Origin: Mercenaria mercenaria
Lineage: Eukaryota > Mollusca > Bivalvia > Venerida > Veneridae
Length of the DNA: 64,000 nt
Assembly: GCF_021730395.1 (NCBI RefSeq)
Contig: NC_069371.1
Coordinates: 45,394,001 to 45,458,000 of the forward strand
Reading direction: 5' to 3'
The notes beneath the pieces were generated by a model, which was given only the letters and a program-made list of their open reading frames with translations, made no database searches and was not told where the DNA came from. Below are positions 37,728 through 51,100 of this stretch, one piece after another. A program made the translations under genes and the position numbers. Positions within the stretch are counted from its first letter, which is position 1, and each line of letters starts with the position of its first letter.

Positions 37728-37905
37728 ACAGACTAAAACTTCGTTTGCTCAAACTCTGATAATTCGAACACCATTCTTCAATTAATCTATCGTCAGGTCC
37801 CAAACAAATTCCTTTATAATATATTTTTCGATCACTCATACTACCGATAATTCGAATAAATTTAGTCGGTCCTGATGGGTTCCAGTTACCGAAGTTCAAA
37901 TGTAT
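37728..37905. mobile_element. pogo/Tigger-like MITE
   Basis: CAGACTAAAACTTCGTTTGC at one end and TACCGAAGTTCAAATG at the other, with GATAATTCGAATAAATTTAG inside. Same general type as 14237-14444. Confidence 0.45.
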
Positions 37906-38630
37906 TTATAATTAATTAATTTACAATTGTTGTAAAGTTCTGCACAGGACTGTTGCCATTTTAAACATTCTTGATATGCCAGTTACTATTATATACTTAA
38001 TTTTGATTCATATAAATGCATTATGACTTTTCTTCTGCTTAATAGCACATTTTATCCAAGAGAGACAACTTTTTTCATTTTTGTTGGAAGAGCGGTATTC
38101 TTGTTAATATAATATGTTTGGATTTATTCAGGCAGGTGGTTTTAGCTTATTATATTGATGACTGTAAGTGTCAATAGAAATTTTATATATTATATTATGT
38201 ATTTTTGAAAATATATACATATATGGCGGCCATCTTGGATTTTTCGGCCATATTGGATTTTTCGGAGTGGGTCTCATGCTCATTTTTAGTATTTTGCCCT
38301 AAAGTAGTTATGTACCAAGTTTCATGCTTTTCCCATTTTCTGAAGTATTTTTACACCATTTTACTGTACTAATAATATCTGGTTAAAAAATGTTCAGACA
38401 AGTTTGAACCAGTAAAGCAAAACCGAACTAGAGCTATCACTAAAGGTGATGAATGTACCCCCCGCATGCACTGACACAGTACATTGCAATTTGACGCACA
38501 TAAGATTGCAGAAGTCAAATGGTTTATCGCGGCCAGAAATTTGTACAAACCGGACAGAAGTTGTGAAATCGTCATTTGTGCAGGAATGAAGCGTTTACCA
38601 TAATGTCCAGTACTGGACAGGTATAGTGAC

Positions 38631-39016
38631 CATGCACGGACACAGCCAATTTTCTCAGAGGGGGTCCGATCCCCTGCCCCCACCCCCCACCCTCCCCCCC
38701 CACCCTCCCTGAGAATTTTGCAATTTGACACTTCATTTTTTGCATTCTGGGACAGTTTTATGGACTAACCTGTTAAATTTGCGAAAATGATAAAATCAAG
38801 CTTTCTTGAAGGTAAAATTCTTAGTTTCTTTTAGATAAATAATATGAATTATGTCGGGGTCGTATGTAGCAGCAGCCGCATATACTTTACATGCAGTCCT
38901 AATGTTGCCTTTTTCGAAAAACATTTTCTTTCCTTCTTGTCTTCTTTCCTTTTTTAAAGATTTTCCAGAGGGGGTCCGGACCCCCGGTCCCCACCCCCCA
39001 TCTGGATCCGCGCATG
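38631..39016. mobile_element. 386-bp inverted-repeat element with GTGAC duplication
   Basis: Ends CATGCACGGA / TCCGCGCATG, each next to G/C-rich GGGGGTCCGGACCCCC-type blocks. The direct repeat GTGAC lies at 38626-38630 and 39017-39021. No ORF of note. Confidence 0.75.
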
Positions 39017-39609
39017 GTGACATATCATGCTTTCTGTTTATGCAGGTAAACTTGTGTTTGGTTAAATTTCAACAGAGCACAATTGTCTGAACAGTGTACA
39101 AACTCATTACTGTTTTTTCAGGCAAGGGTGGAAAAAAAGTGGTAGACAATGAAAGCAGTAACATTTTTATTAAAAAAAAATAAGCAATGAGACAAACATT
39201 TCCAACAATTTTGGAGGGTTCAAAAATCCCATGTTAAACATACGATAAAGCCCTAAACGCGTGAAAATGTTCCGAATGTAAATCGGGTGAAGTAAACGCT
39301 CTATGTAGATTATCATTATGCGTCTAGATTGATTAAACTGGGCGAGTCTACTTACTTATTACTTGAGGATGAAAAAAACGTGTTTTTTAAATGTTGCTCT
39401 TAAACAAGGGTGGCAGTTGAACTACTAAAAGTACAACAACAGTTGATTCACAACAAATCGTACGGTATGTTTTATAATCAGTAGAAGCTAGTCGTATTTA
39501 CGCTTATGAGACCTGTTTCACCCATAAGTAAAGAATTGACAGGTCCATCATGAAATATTTTCCCCATCGTGCAAATACTTGTCCTATTCATTGGCCGCGA
39601 TCAATAATC

Positions 39610-40108
39610 ATGTGGACTGTATGTATATAGACTGTATGTATACAGTATAGTAACAAGATTTTGTCTATGTATATAGTATAGTAACAAAAAAACAAAGTCC
39701 CATAACTCTGCAATTTTTTTTTCTAAAAGAACCTAACATACCCCATGCACAACTACTGTTGGTACTGATCACTTGTGTGAAGTTTCATTAAATTGTGTCA
39801 AGGGGATGAGGAGAGATGGTGTGCACAAGATTGTGTCTATGTATATAGTAACGTAACAAAAAAACAAAAGTCCCATAATTCTGCAAATTTTTTTTCTAAA
39901 AGAACCTAACATGCCCCATGCACAACTACTGTTGGTACTGATCACTTGTGTGAAGTTTCATTTTATTCTGTCAAGGGGATAAGGAGAGATGGTGAGCACA
40001 AGATTGCGTCTACGGACAGACGGACGGACGGACAGACAACTTGAAACCAGTATACCCCCCCCCTTTACAACTTTTTTTGGGGGGGGGGGGGGGGGGGGGG
40101 GGGGTATA
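39610..40108 (+). mobile_element. Tandem-monomer element, family D
   Basis: About two and a half monomers (GTAACAAAAAAACAAAGTCC ... CTGATCACTTGTGTGAAGTT), then CGGACGGACGGACAGAC and a poly-C/poly-G hairpin. A possible detached head of the same family is at 38456-38515 (CACAGTACATTGCAATTTGA). Confidence 0.65.
40079..40104 (+). repeat. 26-base G run
   Basis: Uninterrupted G tract, preceded by a C run at 40045-40053 with which it could pair. It is the end of the family D element. Confidence 0.9.
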
Positions 40109-40109
40109 A

Positions 40110-42265
40110 AAAGAAAAAGCGTCTAAAATGTAATTCATTGTAAAAGAATAGCGCTCTCTCGTGTTCTATAAATAGAACATACGGCAGTTATACCATAATG
40201 CAATGCGCGAATTGCGGACAAGGGAGCGTTTTCTTTTTAGAAAGATTCATCAACTATATGGGAATTAAAAAAGTAAAATGCTACTTGTATAAAATTGTCG
40301 CACCTGTTAACAGAATAAATAAAAGAGATGAAACTATAAATGACTAATTAAAGAAATATATTGGAACGAATGTACGGAAAATCAGCTCAAAATATACAGA
40401 CATATTATTTTAACAAAAACGATTCAAAACTGGCCTACTAAGCAAATAAAGAGCACTGTTTAAAGGCATAATGCATGCACATTACCCCATATAATAATAT
40501 TAAAATCTTGCATCAGAAGAACGGTTACAGTTCTAAGAAAAAAATACAATGTTTTCGAATGCGACACACCGAAGAGAACTTGTGGTTAAAACTTATAATG
40601 TTAAATCATTTTGATTCAATGTATCAGCCAAACTTGATTATGATCCCCGATGTCAGCTGTGGTCGGTGCGGACTTGTCGAACATTTCCTTATTCAAATAC
40701 ATATATACAGTATGCATGATTTGGCAGAAAGTAATGACGTTGCATTAGATTAACAACATGTTTATTATCAGATAACATCTAAATATTACTATCAAAAGTC
40801 AAATATCTTTAATTTATTAATGTCACACTAAGGGGTCATTTGTAATAAAACACAACATATGTATATCACAGAGGTGTTAATTGTTTCAATGAATAACTGA
40901 ATATGTGACCGAAAATTATAATGTGTATGACAGTTTACTTTAGAATATACATGTTGTTCATCACATTTCGAAATTTCAATAAATTTAAATTATGCGATCA
41001 TAAGACTTCTTTTTACATTGGCAGGTAGATCTATTAAATTTCTAAACACTTAAAACGGAAGAATTTTTTACAAAAATGTAATGTTAATATAATGCCGGAC
41101 GGTAACTAAGAAGAACAATTTCGATCTGTGAATACGTTTTTGTTAAAAATAACGCTTTCCATTTGGTATTAATACATTTTCCCGCGTTATTCTATTTTTT
41201 CTAAATATTCTTTTTCAAAACTGGATGTGTCACAAAATGAACAAAATAATATAATAACATTATCAATTCATACATATATATTGATGAAAAAGCGGTATGT
41301 TATTTCTAACATGGATATAAAATAAAGAGTTTCTTGGCTAGTTTACTGAAATTAAAAATAAAGAAAAAACATTTGTTTGCGATGTGCAGGCTAGAAACCC
41401 GAACAAAAATAACGAAATAAATGCAAAATCTATGGTTTCCTTATGCTATTGTACAATAAAAGCACTGATTGTTTGTCCGCAAATTGAGTCCTGTGCTATT
41501 TTTAGATAGCAGACCTTATCGGTGACGTCACAGATCCTTACATACGAGAGTGTGCTATTGTGGTCTGTCAAGACATTTGTTTTTACTGTTGCTTTTATCA
41601 AGTAATGGATAGTCGGAAATTTATCCAATTTTGAAAGAAATGTTAATAACATTCTTAAAGTCAAGGGTATGAATCAGATTCCAAAAATACTAAAAACATT
41701 TGCTCATTGTTTACTCAGATTAGTAGGACTACTGTCACACTGTACTAAGGCTTAGTTCTAAACATCAGCAGAGCAGAAATAGTTCAACAAATAGTTATCA
41801 AAAATGCAATGTTAAAAACTTGCAGCTATATAAAAACATTACCACTCTATATTAATCAATACTACAGTATCATATTGCTCCCTAACACTGTATGATACTG
41901 ATGACATTAGACAATAATAGTATTCCTTGCCTTGAAAAGTATCAGCACTAATAAAAACAGCAGTTGAAAATAATACAAGCTAAATATTACAAAACTCCTA
42001 ACTCCAAAATATCTGATATAATACCAAAATGTTGCATTCAACTTGAAATTCAACAATGACACTTTAAAAATTCAATAATCTAGGATTTAAAAAAAATCAA
42101 TAAACACTTAAAACAATATAATCTTGAAGTAAAATAAATATTATCAATTTAAGAATTGAAGTTACTTTGATTCTCTTTCTATACACATGTACAGTTGTAA
42201 TGGTCAATTATTTGCAAATGGAACACTCTGTCAACCAATAAGATAATTATATTATCAAAGGTAGC
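40110..42265. other. AT-rich intergenic stretch, nothing recognised
   Basis: Short ORFs at 40475-40753 (+) and 41446-41664 (-) have no recognisable motif, no splice support and no repeat match. I see no gene here. Confidence 0.5.
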
Positions 42266-43133
42266 TTTTGGTCTTGCCAAACATGCACAGTGACTGCTTA
42301 TTAACACCGTACTACCACTTTGCATTCTAATTTCTTCTTACATTTCAACTTGGAAAACCTTGGAGTACATTCATATTTTGTACAGTTTAGTTTCCAAAGA
42401 CTTGTTTACCTTACTCTCCAACTTAATAAACTTACTACAGCATTATGTTACCGGTAACTGCTGTTGAAATTCCAGTTTGTCCTGTTTAATATATTGTGAT
42501 TATTACTGTCAAGATACAGTTTACCGTATAACACAAAAGGTGTGATCACAATATAAGGACACATTTTATCATACAACACCAAGATGTGATCCCATTGTCA
42601 ACAAAGTTCCTTGTACAATACACCCAAGTGTGATCCCACTGTCAAGATAGTTAATCATACAACACACCAAGGTGTGATGACAATGCCAAGCTACATACTG
42701 AGTTTATTCTATAACACCAAGTTGTGTGACCACACTTACAAGTTACAGGATCCTACAAAACCGAGGTGAGATCGCACTCAATAACATACCCTCAAGCATC
42801 ACTGCATATCCCTGTCTTAAAATAAGGTTACTGTCACAACTTCTTGCATATCCTTGAAGACAATTATTTTCTTATGATCTGTTCTAATCTTAAACTCAAG
42901 ATCTAAGTCAAGTTAATGGAACGGGAATATTTAATAATTTAACAATCCAGAACATCCTCTTGTTCAAATGCAGACAAAAATTTTTATCTCATAAAATTTT
43001 AGTCAGACAACTTATATGAAGCCGTTTTCTACTGTTTATGGTTAGTACAAGCACTCAAATGTCTTTTTGAAATATTCTCACTTTGAGGTTAAAGTCAAAG
43101 TTATTGTGCAACAATGGTGTCAAACATTCCAAG
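42266..43133 (-). other. Likely BRCA1 3' UTR and flank
   Basis: Duplicated along with the last exons at 15251-16136. Minus-strand AATAAA at 42703-42708 is a candidate poly(A) signal. Contains imperfect repeats of CACCAAGGTGTGATCACACT. Confidence 0.5.
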
Positions 43134-45135
43134 TTATATCCGAGGTAGCTTTAAATTTGGTACATCTGTTACAACATAATCTTGTAGTGGCTGAACCCTG
43201 TATAACGTCAGACTGTCTAATATCCACTCACGGGTAACAGTGACTACCCCAAGTCCTTTATATATATCTGAAATAAGATAACACAATTATACAGCATTAG
43301 AAGTTTATGAACTCTTTCCTGAAACACTTGAAATTCTTGATGGGCTTTCTGGGTTCAACATCTTATCTCTACAGTAATTCGATTATAAAATAGTAGTCAG
43401 TAAATACAACTTTAATCCTAAATAACTGCATAATTCTTTAAGAAAACTTTTCATGCATAAAACTACAATGGACACAATATTCTGTTCTCTTAAGTCGATC
43501 ATAGTTTATCCCCACTGCATTTGTGACACCTAGACTGAAAGTCTGAATGCTAAAGACATACTTCAAAACACAAAGAGTACTAAGATATACTAGGCAGTAT
43601 CTAGACAGCAGCTTTCTAGATTATTGATAAAAGAATATAAAATCAGCACTATTAGTAGCTGAGTTAGATTCATGAAAATAATTCTTGGAGTTTGTTCTCT
43701 AAGATAGTTTTCATCTTCAATTTTATATTGCTTTTAAACTGTAGAGTTGTAACAAATCAAACAAGTTAGTAAAACACATTTATCAAAGCAAACACTTAAT
43801 AAAGTAATCACCGTTTGCATGCTTGACAATAAACTGTAGGTCCTCTTCTTCATCATCTAAATCAGTGCACGAGATCACAAGCGGAATTCTAGACCCTTGC
43901 CCTAGATGTGCCATGTTACAGACATCACCACCACAAGTTTCTACCAAATCTGCCATAGAATCTGAAATACAGAATAACTCTAAATTGTACTTTATGTCAC
44001 AGATTTCTGCTTTATTAGGTGGAAGTATCATCTTCATCAAAGAATATTAACCTTTAGCCTGCTAAGTTTCTAATATGGACTGGTCCACCATTCATTTTGG
44101 GCAGAACCACTTATAATTCAATGGGATGATCACTGAAAAATTTCTGACTGAACAGCAAACATTGCAGACCATGATCTGCCTGCAGGTTGATCTTGGTCTG
44201 CAAGGGTCGCAAACACAGCATCACTTGCCATCTGCAGAAATAACAGGTGCAATAGTGAACACTTAATGAATGGCTTGCCAGTCAATAGTCAAAACTATTG
44301 TTAGGGGTTAACTAACATTAGAAAGTAAATTTTCATATATTTTTTTACTTAAGCCCAGCAAAATTTAGTGTTAAACTATAGACTATTTTGGGATGGTCAC
44401 TTTACACGAGGAGTTGTGTAACTGGAATTAAAAGAGGTAATACCATTACCCAATATTTTGTCTCTGGTATAATTATATGAACCATATGTAAAATGCAATT
44501 TTCACCAATATAATTTGAATGTACTAACATTACAAATCATATAGCCTTATTTTTTCTATTATTTGACCAAGTTATCTTAAGTTTAGCCCCAGATGACCCA
44601 ATATAAAACTTGACACAAATATTATTAAGCCAAACATTTTGGCCAAGTTTCAGTAAGACTGGGCCAAACTGTTACCTATAACAGTGCTTGCCATAAAATC
44701 ATTAAAGACAGCTAGTGACAGACTTAGGGCACTGAATCACAATAGCACACCCTGAACACTTGGGGCTTAGGTAAGCTTAAAAGGCAAGAGAATAGTAGAT
44801 AAATTAAAATGACCTTTTAGATTTCAGTTTGTGGACACTTCAATATTAACCTTAAACACAGAAACCCTTTAGCAGAGTTAATTTATGCCAGAGCATCCTG
44901 AAAAATATTCCAAGACACAGTACTGAAATCTCACACACTTGACCCCATTGGGGTTTACAACTAAGGCAATTTTAGATTGCCTTCAACACAACGTACCTTT
45001 TGAAAGGAATGTGTTATCACCTATGAGTGAAAACTGGAACTTCTTGAACAACTTTTTATCTCCAGAAAGCCTTGACCTCCTTGGGCCATAGTGAGCTTCA
45101 TTGTTAGCTGTATCTCCTTGAATCTCATATGGTCC
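43134..45135 (-). CDS. BRCA1: BRCA1 BRCT2 exons and stop
   Basis: 45135-44997 gives EIQGDTANNEAHYGPRRSRL, matching human [20 protein letters not shown]. 43961-43812 gives LVETCGGDVCNMAHLG (human MVQLCGASVVKELSSF). 43243-43134 gives TREWILDSLTLYR (human TREWVLDSVALYQ) and stops at 43134-43136 after LKLPRI. Confidence 0.94.
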
Positions 45136-48100
45136 CTAAAAAATTGTAACATATGACTTTCAGGTATAAATAACACCTCAGATCACAGGCAATCACTTTA
45201 TTTTGTATCAGTAGATTATCTATGGTATCAAACAGTGTCACACAGGTCAGTGAAACCCCATGTTTATTTATACATTAGCTAATTTGTAGAACTTTGCTAC
45301 CTTATGCCCTTATGGGCAATGCCTACAGAATATCTGTCATTCTAGATTTTTAGGGATATTAACGATATCGATATAAATTCCAGAAGCTTTTCTCAGTTCT
45401 TTAACAAGCCACATGTAAAGCACCTGCATAGGACCTTGGTTTATAGTCACTTCAGAAAAACTATTTGAGTCAGTTATGGAGACTCCTGACTCTGGTAGGG
45501 TTTGAACCTATGATCTTTCACTTGTGAAGTTAGTGCTCTTACCACTGACCTAGACAAGACTCTGAAATCCACACACTAGAGAATATTCCTAATAATGATT
45601 AAGTAGTCTGTCCTATCTCACATCTTAACATAATAAACACCTTCATTGAATTCTGGCAACAGTTTTGATAAGTTGCAATTCTGAACTTTCTCTAAACCAG
45701 TATGAACTTCCCAAATTTCTGTTAACTTAAAAACATAAAATGTTGAATAAAAAAAAAAATGGGCTAAAACTTCACACAGATACTGATATACATGTATCTC
45801 ACTTGATAACCCTAGGGAAAAAATGATAAATCAATTTTCTTTTCAAAATTTATGAAGAACCTACTACCACTTTACTCCTAGACCATTATGATAATGGAAG
45901 ACTTTTACTTAGACATTCCAAAATTTTAAAGAAATTCATGAAAAATTGAAATTGCTTACCTCAGGGAGAAGATGTCCGACTTGCCTACTGTCTACAACCC
46001 AGAAGAAATTGACAATCCAACATTTCTTAGCTATACCCTGGAAAAACTTGAGTGTTCTGTCACAAATTGTTTCATCTTCATCAGCTGTAAATAAAATACA
46101 TGTATTATCCACGCAAATATACATTTATTCACCTTTTTATATTTGAAATTATAATTCATATAGTTTATAAATATTGAATAACTACTGAAAATTGTATCAT
46201 ATGCAAAATGGTTTAAATTTCATCTATTTCCACATTAGTCAAATATTACATTAACAGTTTACAGAAATTGATGCATTCTCACTTGGTTCATAATCGAGTC
46301 CAGACAGAATTTCCTGGACAGCTTTGCAGGTGTCCCATCTGGTTTTATTTTGGGTGGCAAAGACAGGCTGCCTTGTAGAACCACTAGCCACTGACCTTTC
46401 CAGCCCATCTAAGCAACTCCTTACTTTCAGGAGAAATAAACTAACCCTAGCATGTCTCAAAACAACAGTTGTAAATCGTAACTTGTTTAATGTAAATTAC
46501 ACTAAAAATAAAAAATGTGAATAAAACAAAGTATCACTCTTACAAATCTTATGCTTTTAACCTCTAACTTACAAGTCTGTTACTATCATACACTGGTACA
46601 AGTGCTTTAAAATATTTACCTGGTTTAACTATAACATGTGTGACCAAATCATTGAATTTGGTAAAAAATTTGGCATTAGTTAATGCTGCTAGCTTCTTCG
46701 TTTGTTGCTGAAACAATAATGAAACTATATTATAGGAGAATAACAACTGTTTTACATATAAATGGGAAGGCAATAAAACCTACATTGAATAACTCCCATA
46801 AATGAAACAAGCTTATAGATTAACCCATTTAAAGGCTTTTGATGCTTTTTTTCTGAGGACTGCAGATACACAGTAGTTAAAAAAAATATTTCCCAACAGT
46901 TATTGTGAAATTTTTTCATTAAAGTTTCATCTTTGTTTAATCATTACATTTATCATCAGCTTGAGAAATGAAGATTTAATTATTTAGACTACCAATCCTA
47001 CGGATCCTTTTTTATTTGTTTGTTTTGGATTTAACGACGTTTTACAACAGTATTTCAGTCATGTAACGGTGGGCAGTTAACCTAACCAGTGTTCCTGGAT
47101 TCTGTACCAGTACAAACCTGTTCTCTGCAAGCAACTGCCAACTTCCCCTGATGAATCAGAGGTGGAGGACTAATGATGTCAGACACAATGTTGTTTATCA
47201 AAAAGTCACAGAGAACATACGCCCTGCCCCAGAATCAAACTTACAACCCTGCGATCCGTAGAACAACGCTCTACCTACTGGGCTAAGAGGGGGGCTGGAT
47301 CCTTTTTTAAAAACCTGTTTAACATGATGTATAATGTACTCACTATTTGCTGCACATTCAGTCCAGTGACAACAATGCCAACTGGTTTCTTGTTGTTTGG
47401 TGCTGCTGATTGTGAGATGTTTGTGTCAAGGTCAGCTAGAACTGGGCGAGATAACTGGCTCGGGTCTGACTCTGGTACAGGTTTTGGATGAGATGACTGG
47501 CTTGGGTCTGACCCTTGTACAGGTCCTGGGCGAGATAACTGGCTCGGGTCAGACTCTGGTACAGTTAAACTCTCAAGAGGCAGAGCTAGACTCTCGTCTA
47601 CCTGCTCTACAGTTTCTCCTGTTAAAGTGGAAATCAGCATCATTAACAGAAAGAAGTTCAATATAGTCTAACCTGTACTAACGGTCACCTCCGATCAGCG
47701 GTCACCTCCGTTCAGCGGTCATTTTATGACGCCCGACGGATTTTGCTCTATTTTATCACTTTATTCAGTGGCCACCTGCTGTCCGCGGCCAGCGGCCACC
47801 GAAATTGCCTCCCGACCGCCGTATTTGACCCCTTTCAGCGGCCATTTTTCTTCCAAAACCAATTATTTGTAGGCGATAATCGCCGAAGTTACCCGATTTT
47901 TGAGAAGCACGCGATTGCTAAGTTTCGCATGACTTCAACACAAGAACGACAAAATGACATGAGCTTCTCAATTAAAACTGATAACCAAAGGTGTAATCCC
48001 TTTTTTGTTATGATCAAATGGCCGGTAATTATCGGCAATTAGCGTGTCACCCGTGTCAATTTTGTTGTTCACAGTTTGATATCGGTTAAAGATAATATTC

Positions 48101-51100
48101 GATAACTAATTAGTTGCATAATACTTGTGATTTTTTTTATACTTCTGTCATCAAAATACTATTAGATTTATGAGAAATTAATTGTGTTTGAAAAAAAAAT
48201 ATATATAAACCACTCGCTCTTTTACGGAACGTAACGGCAATCTTAGATTTTAGCATATACAATAAGCGCGGAGAGTAGCTTCCCTTACCAAAATGGCAAA
48301 AACTGTAAACAAACTTCTTTTAAAGTTGGAAAATTGTCTGTAACAATTTTTGTTGTAAAAAAGACACGCAGGAGTTTTAGATTGCTAAGAAGACCATTCG
48401 TATTGCGAAGGGGAAATGCACATCATTGTATCCTGGTAAAATAATAATAGAAAACCGAAAAAGAAATGGGACTAAAGGCTAAACTGGTCAGAAGTCTGAA
48501 AAATACATATACTGGCTGCACCTCCGATCAGCGGTCACCTGGCTTAAGCGGCCAAATTTTCTGCTTCCCCTGGCTGGCTGGCTGCTTAAGACAGGTTAGA
48601 CTGTATTTCTTTACACAATAAAAATCTTTATAAATATTGGAGCAACACTTGACACCGAGTCTTAAGTCATTTAAAAAATATAAACTAAATTATTCCAAAT
48701 GCCAAGGTCTGAGACCAAAAATCACCATTACATGTTTCAACTTATTTTCATAAACCCTACAGGCATCTAGTGACCATTATAAAATTGATCATTTCCAATG
48801 AGACTCAAGTGTATGTAAGTAAATAGTAAGAACAGTATCACATTGACCTTGACTTTTGACCTAAAATCTTCCCCAAAAATATGTAACAGGGTTTGGTTCC
48901 TGACCATGTACAATCAACCTCTAGCTATCAAAAAGACTCAAAGAGGTGCCCCATGAACAATGGTAAAATGTGATGTCTATTGACCAACATTTGAAAAGCA
49001 ATATTCTTTGAAGCATAATTTAAAAAATACCTTTATCAGTAACATCATTCTCTTCATCCTGAACAACTGCTGGATCCAAAGTTTCTTCATCGTCCATCTG
49101 TAGATCACCTGGTGTGATTGCAGGTGGTGACATAAACATATCCTCATCTTCAGCAGCATTATCCGAGTCATTGGCTTCAATCATATCTTCATCAGAGTCA
49201 TCTACTGTCACTGGATTTGGCGAGTGTTTTTTGTCTGCGGGTAAATTGACCACAATTATGTCCACACATTGGCATTATTTCTGCTTTTTTTCCAGTGACA
49301 CTCTATAGCATATATCAAGCAGAGTTAATACAAAAGTACTTTTAAAGCACTTCAAATTACTCTGTTCTTTTCCCAAATCTGTTTTTCTTTTTTTTTTATG
49401 CCCCCAGCATCTACTGATGCGGGAGGCATATAGTGATTGTCTTGTCCGTCCGTACGAGGTTAACCAAATTGGACCATTTCGTCTAGCATCAATACCCCTT
49501 ACTACAAAGACTTAATACTAATGCAGATGTAACCCGTGACCATTCCTCATCTTCAGACATCACCTGACCTCAGTCTGACCTTGACCTCATTTTGGACTTG
49601 GGTTGCTTTATATGGGCCATCTCTTGGTTAACCAAATGTGACCGTTTCGTCTAGCATCAATACCCCTTACAAGAATGAACTGATACTAATATAGATGTAA
49701 ACTGTGACCATTCCCAATCTTCAAACATCACCGGACCTCAGTTTGACCTTGACCTTGACCTCAATTTGGACTTAGGTGCAAAATCTATCGACAAGGATGC
49801 CACTGGGGGCATCAAGCGTTTATTGAACGCAGCTCCTTGATTTTAATAAAACACCTCTTAAAAGAGCTACATTTAAATACTTAATTCAGTTTGCGAAGAA
49901 CTATATCAATTTCAATGGACTAGCATCAAAGCCAATGACATTTTAAGGTCTTTGCAACCCAGAAAAAAATCATAACATGTTGATAGCATACCAGATTGTT
50001 TCGACTGGTTCCATTCTTTACTCCTCCTTAACTGTTCTTTCATAGCTTCCATCTCCCTGGCCATCCTCTCCACCTCTTTCTCTAAAGAGTACCTTTCCTA
50101 AATAAATATATTACACATTTTAGTCATATTCAAAGTGACCTTTCCAAAACTGGCTAAATGCATATTCATTAGAAATAATTTGAAAATGAGGTGAACGAGT
50201 AGTGCAGTCCACATATGAGCCGTGCCATAAGAAAACCAACATAGAGCGTTTGCAACCAGCATAGATCCAGACCAGCCTGGGCATCTGCGCAGTCTGGTCA
50301 GGATCCATGCTGTTCACTTTCAAAGCCTATTGCAATTAGAGAAAGTTTCAAACCATTAGCAAACAGCATGGATCCTGACCAGAATGCGCGGATGCACAGG
50401 CTGGTCTGGATCCATGCTGGTCACTAACGCACTATGTTGGTTTTCTCATGGTAATATAATGATTTGTGCCTACTGCAGGGTTCGAATTTAAGCTCGAGTA
50501 CTTGTGAAATGCAGGAGAAAATTAAAATTTCAAATTCTTTGCTTTGTTGTTTTTGATGGGTTTAACATCACACCAATATAATTATAGAACATATGGTGAC
50601 AAATTTTCATGGTGGAGGAAGATCCAAGGTGCCCCTTCAAGCATTATTTCAGGCACAAGGGGCACCCAGGTAGAACCACCAACCCATCTTATGAGCCTGC
50701 AGGATAGCTTCCTCACATACAAAAATTCTACACACAAAACAAAGTTTCAACCCACAATGGTAAGTGATTTTAAGTCAGAGACCTTGGAATACGAGGCTGA
50801 GAAGGCCCCTACATTCACGTTAAAAACATGCGAATATCCTCCCCCACCACCCCTCACCCCCCAAAAAAGGCACAGATTAAAACACAATCGTAATTTGTTT
50901 TAAATATTGATAAAACAGCTTACATCAAACCAAACACCAAAAAAAATTATTTATTTTAGTTCAATGAACATAGCTGACTAAATTCTGTTCATTTAATAGA
51001 CAGAAACTAATATTAAAAACTAGAATGTGTCTGTAGGACACAGGGTGTGCCCCCCACTGGTACATTTGTCACAAATAAGTGGCAATAATTCAAATGTTTA

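Larger units (their letters stand above)
34223..38351. repeat. Inverted-repeat pair 4.1 kb apart
   Basis: AATACTTCAGAAAATGGGAA plus AAGCA at the left recurs inverted at 38325-38351, and similarity continues inward for about 150 bp through GGGACCCA-like and ATGGCGGCCAT words. This could be one large non-autonomous element or two separate copies in opposite orientation. The interior holds no ORF that looks coding. Confidence 0.5.

Noticed and set aside
40475-40753. 92-residue plus-strand ORF
   Set aside because: Composition like the AT-rich background. No signal, domain or repeat support.
46251-46460. hAT transposase fragment (KTRWDTCK resembles hAT TRW motifs)
   Set aside because: Too short to support, and the phase-neutral splice sites make a cassette exon at least as likely.
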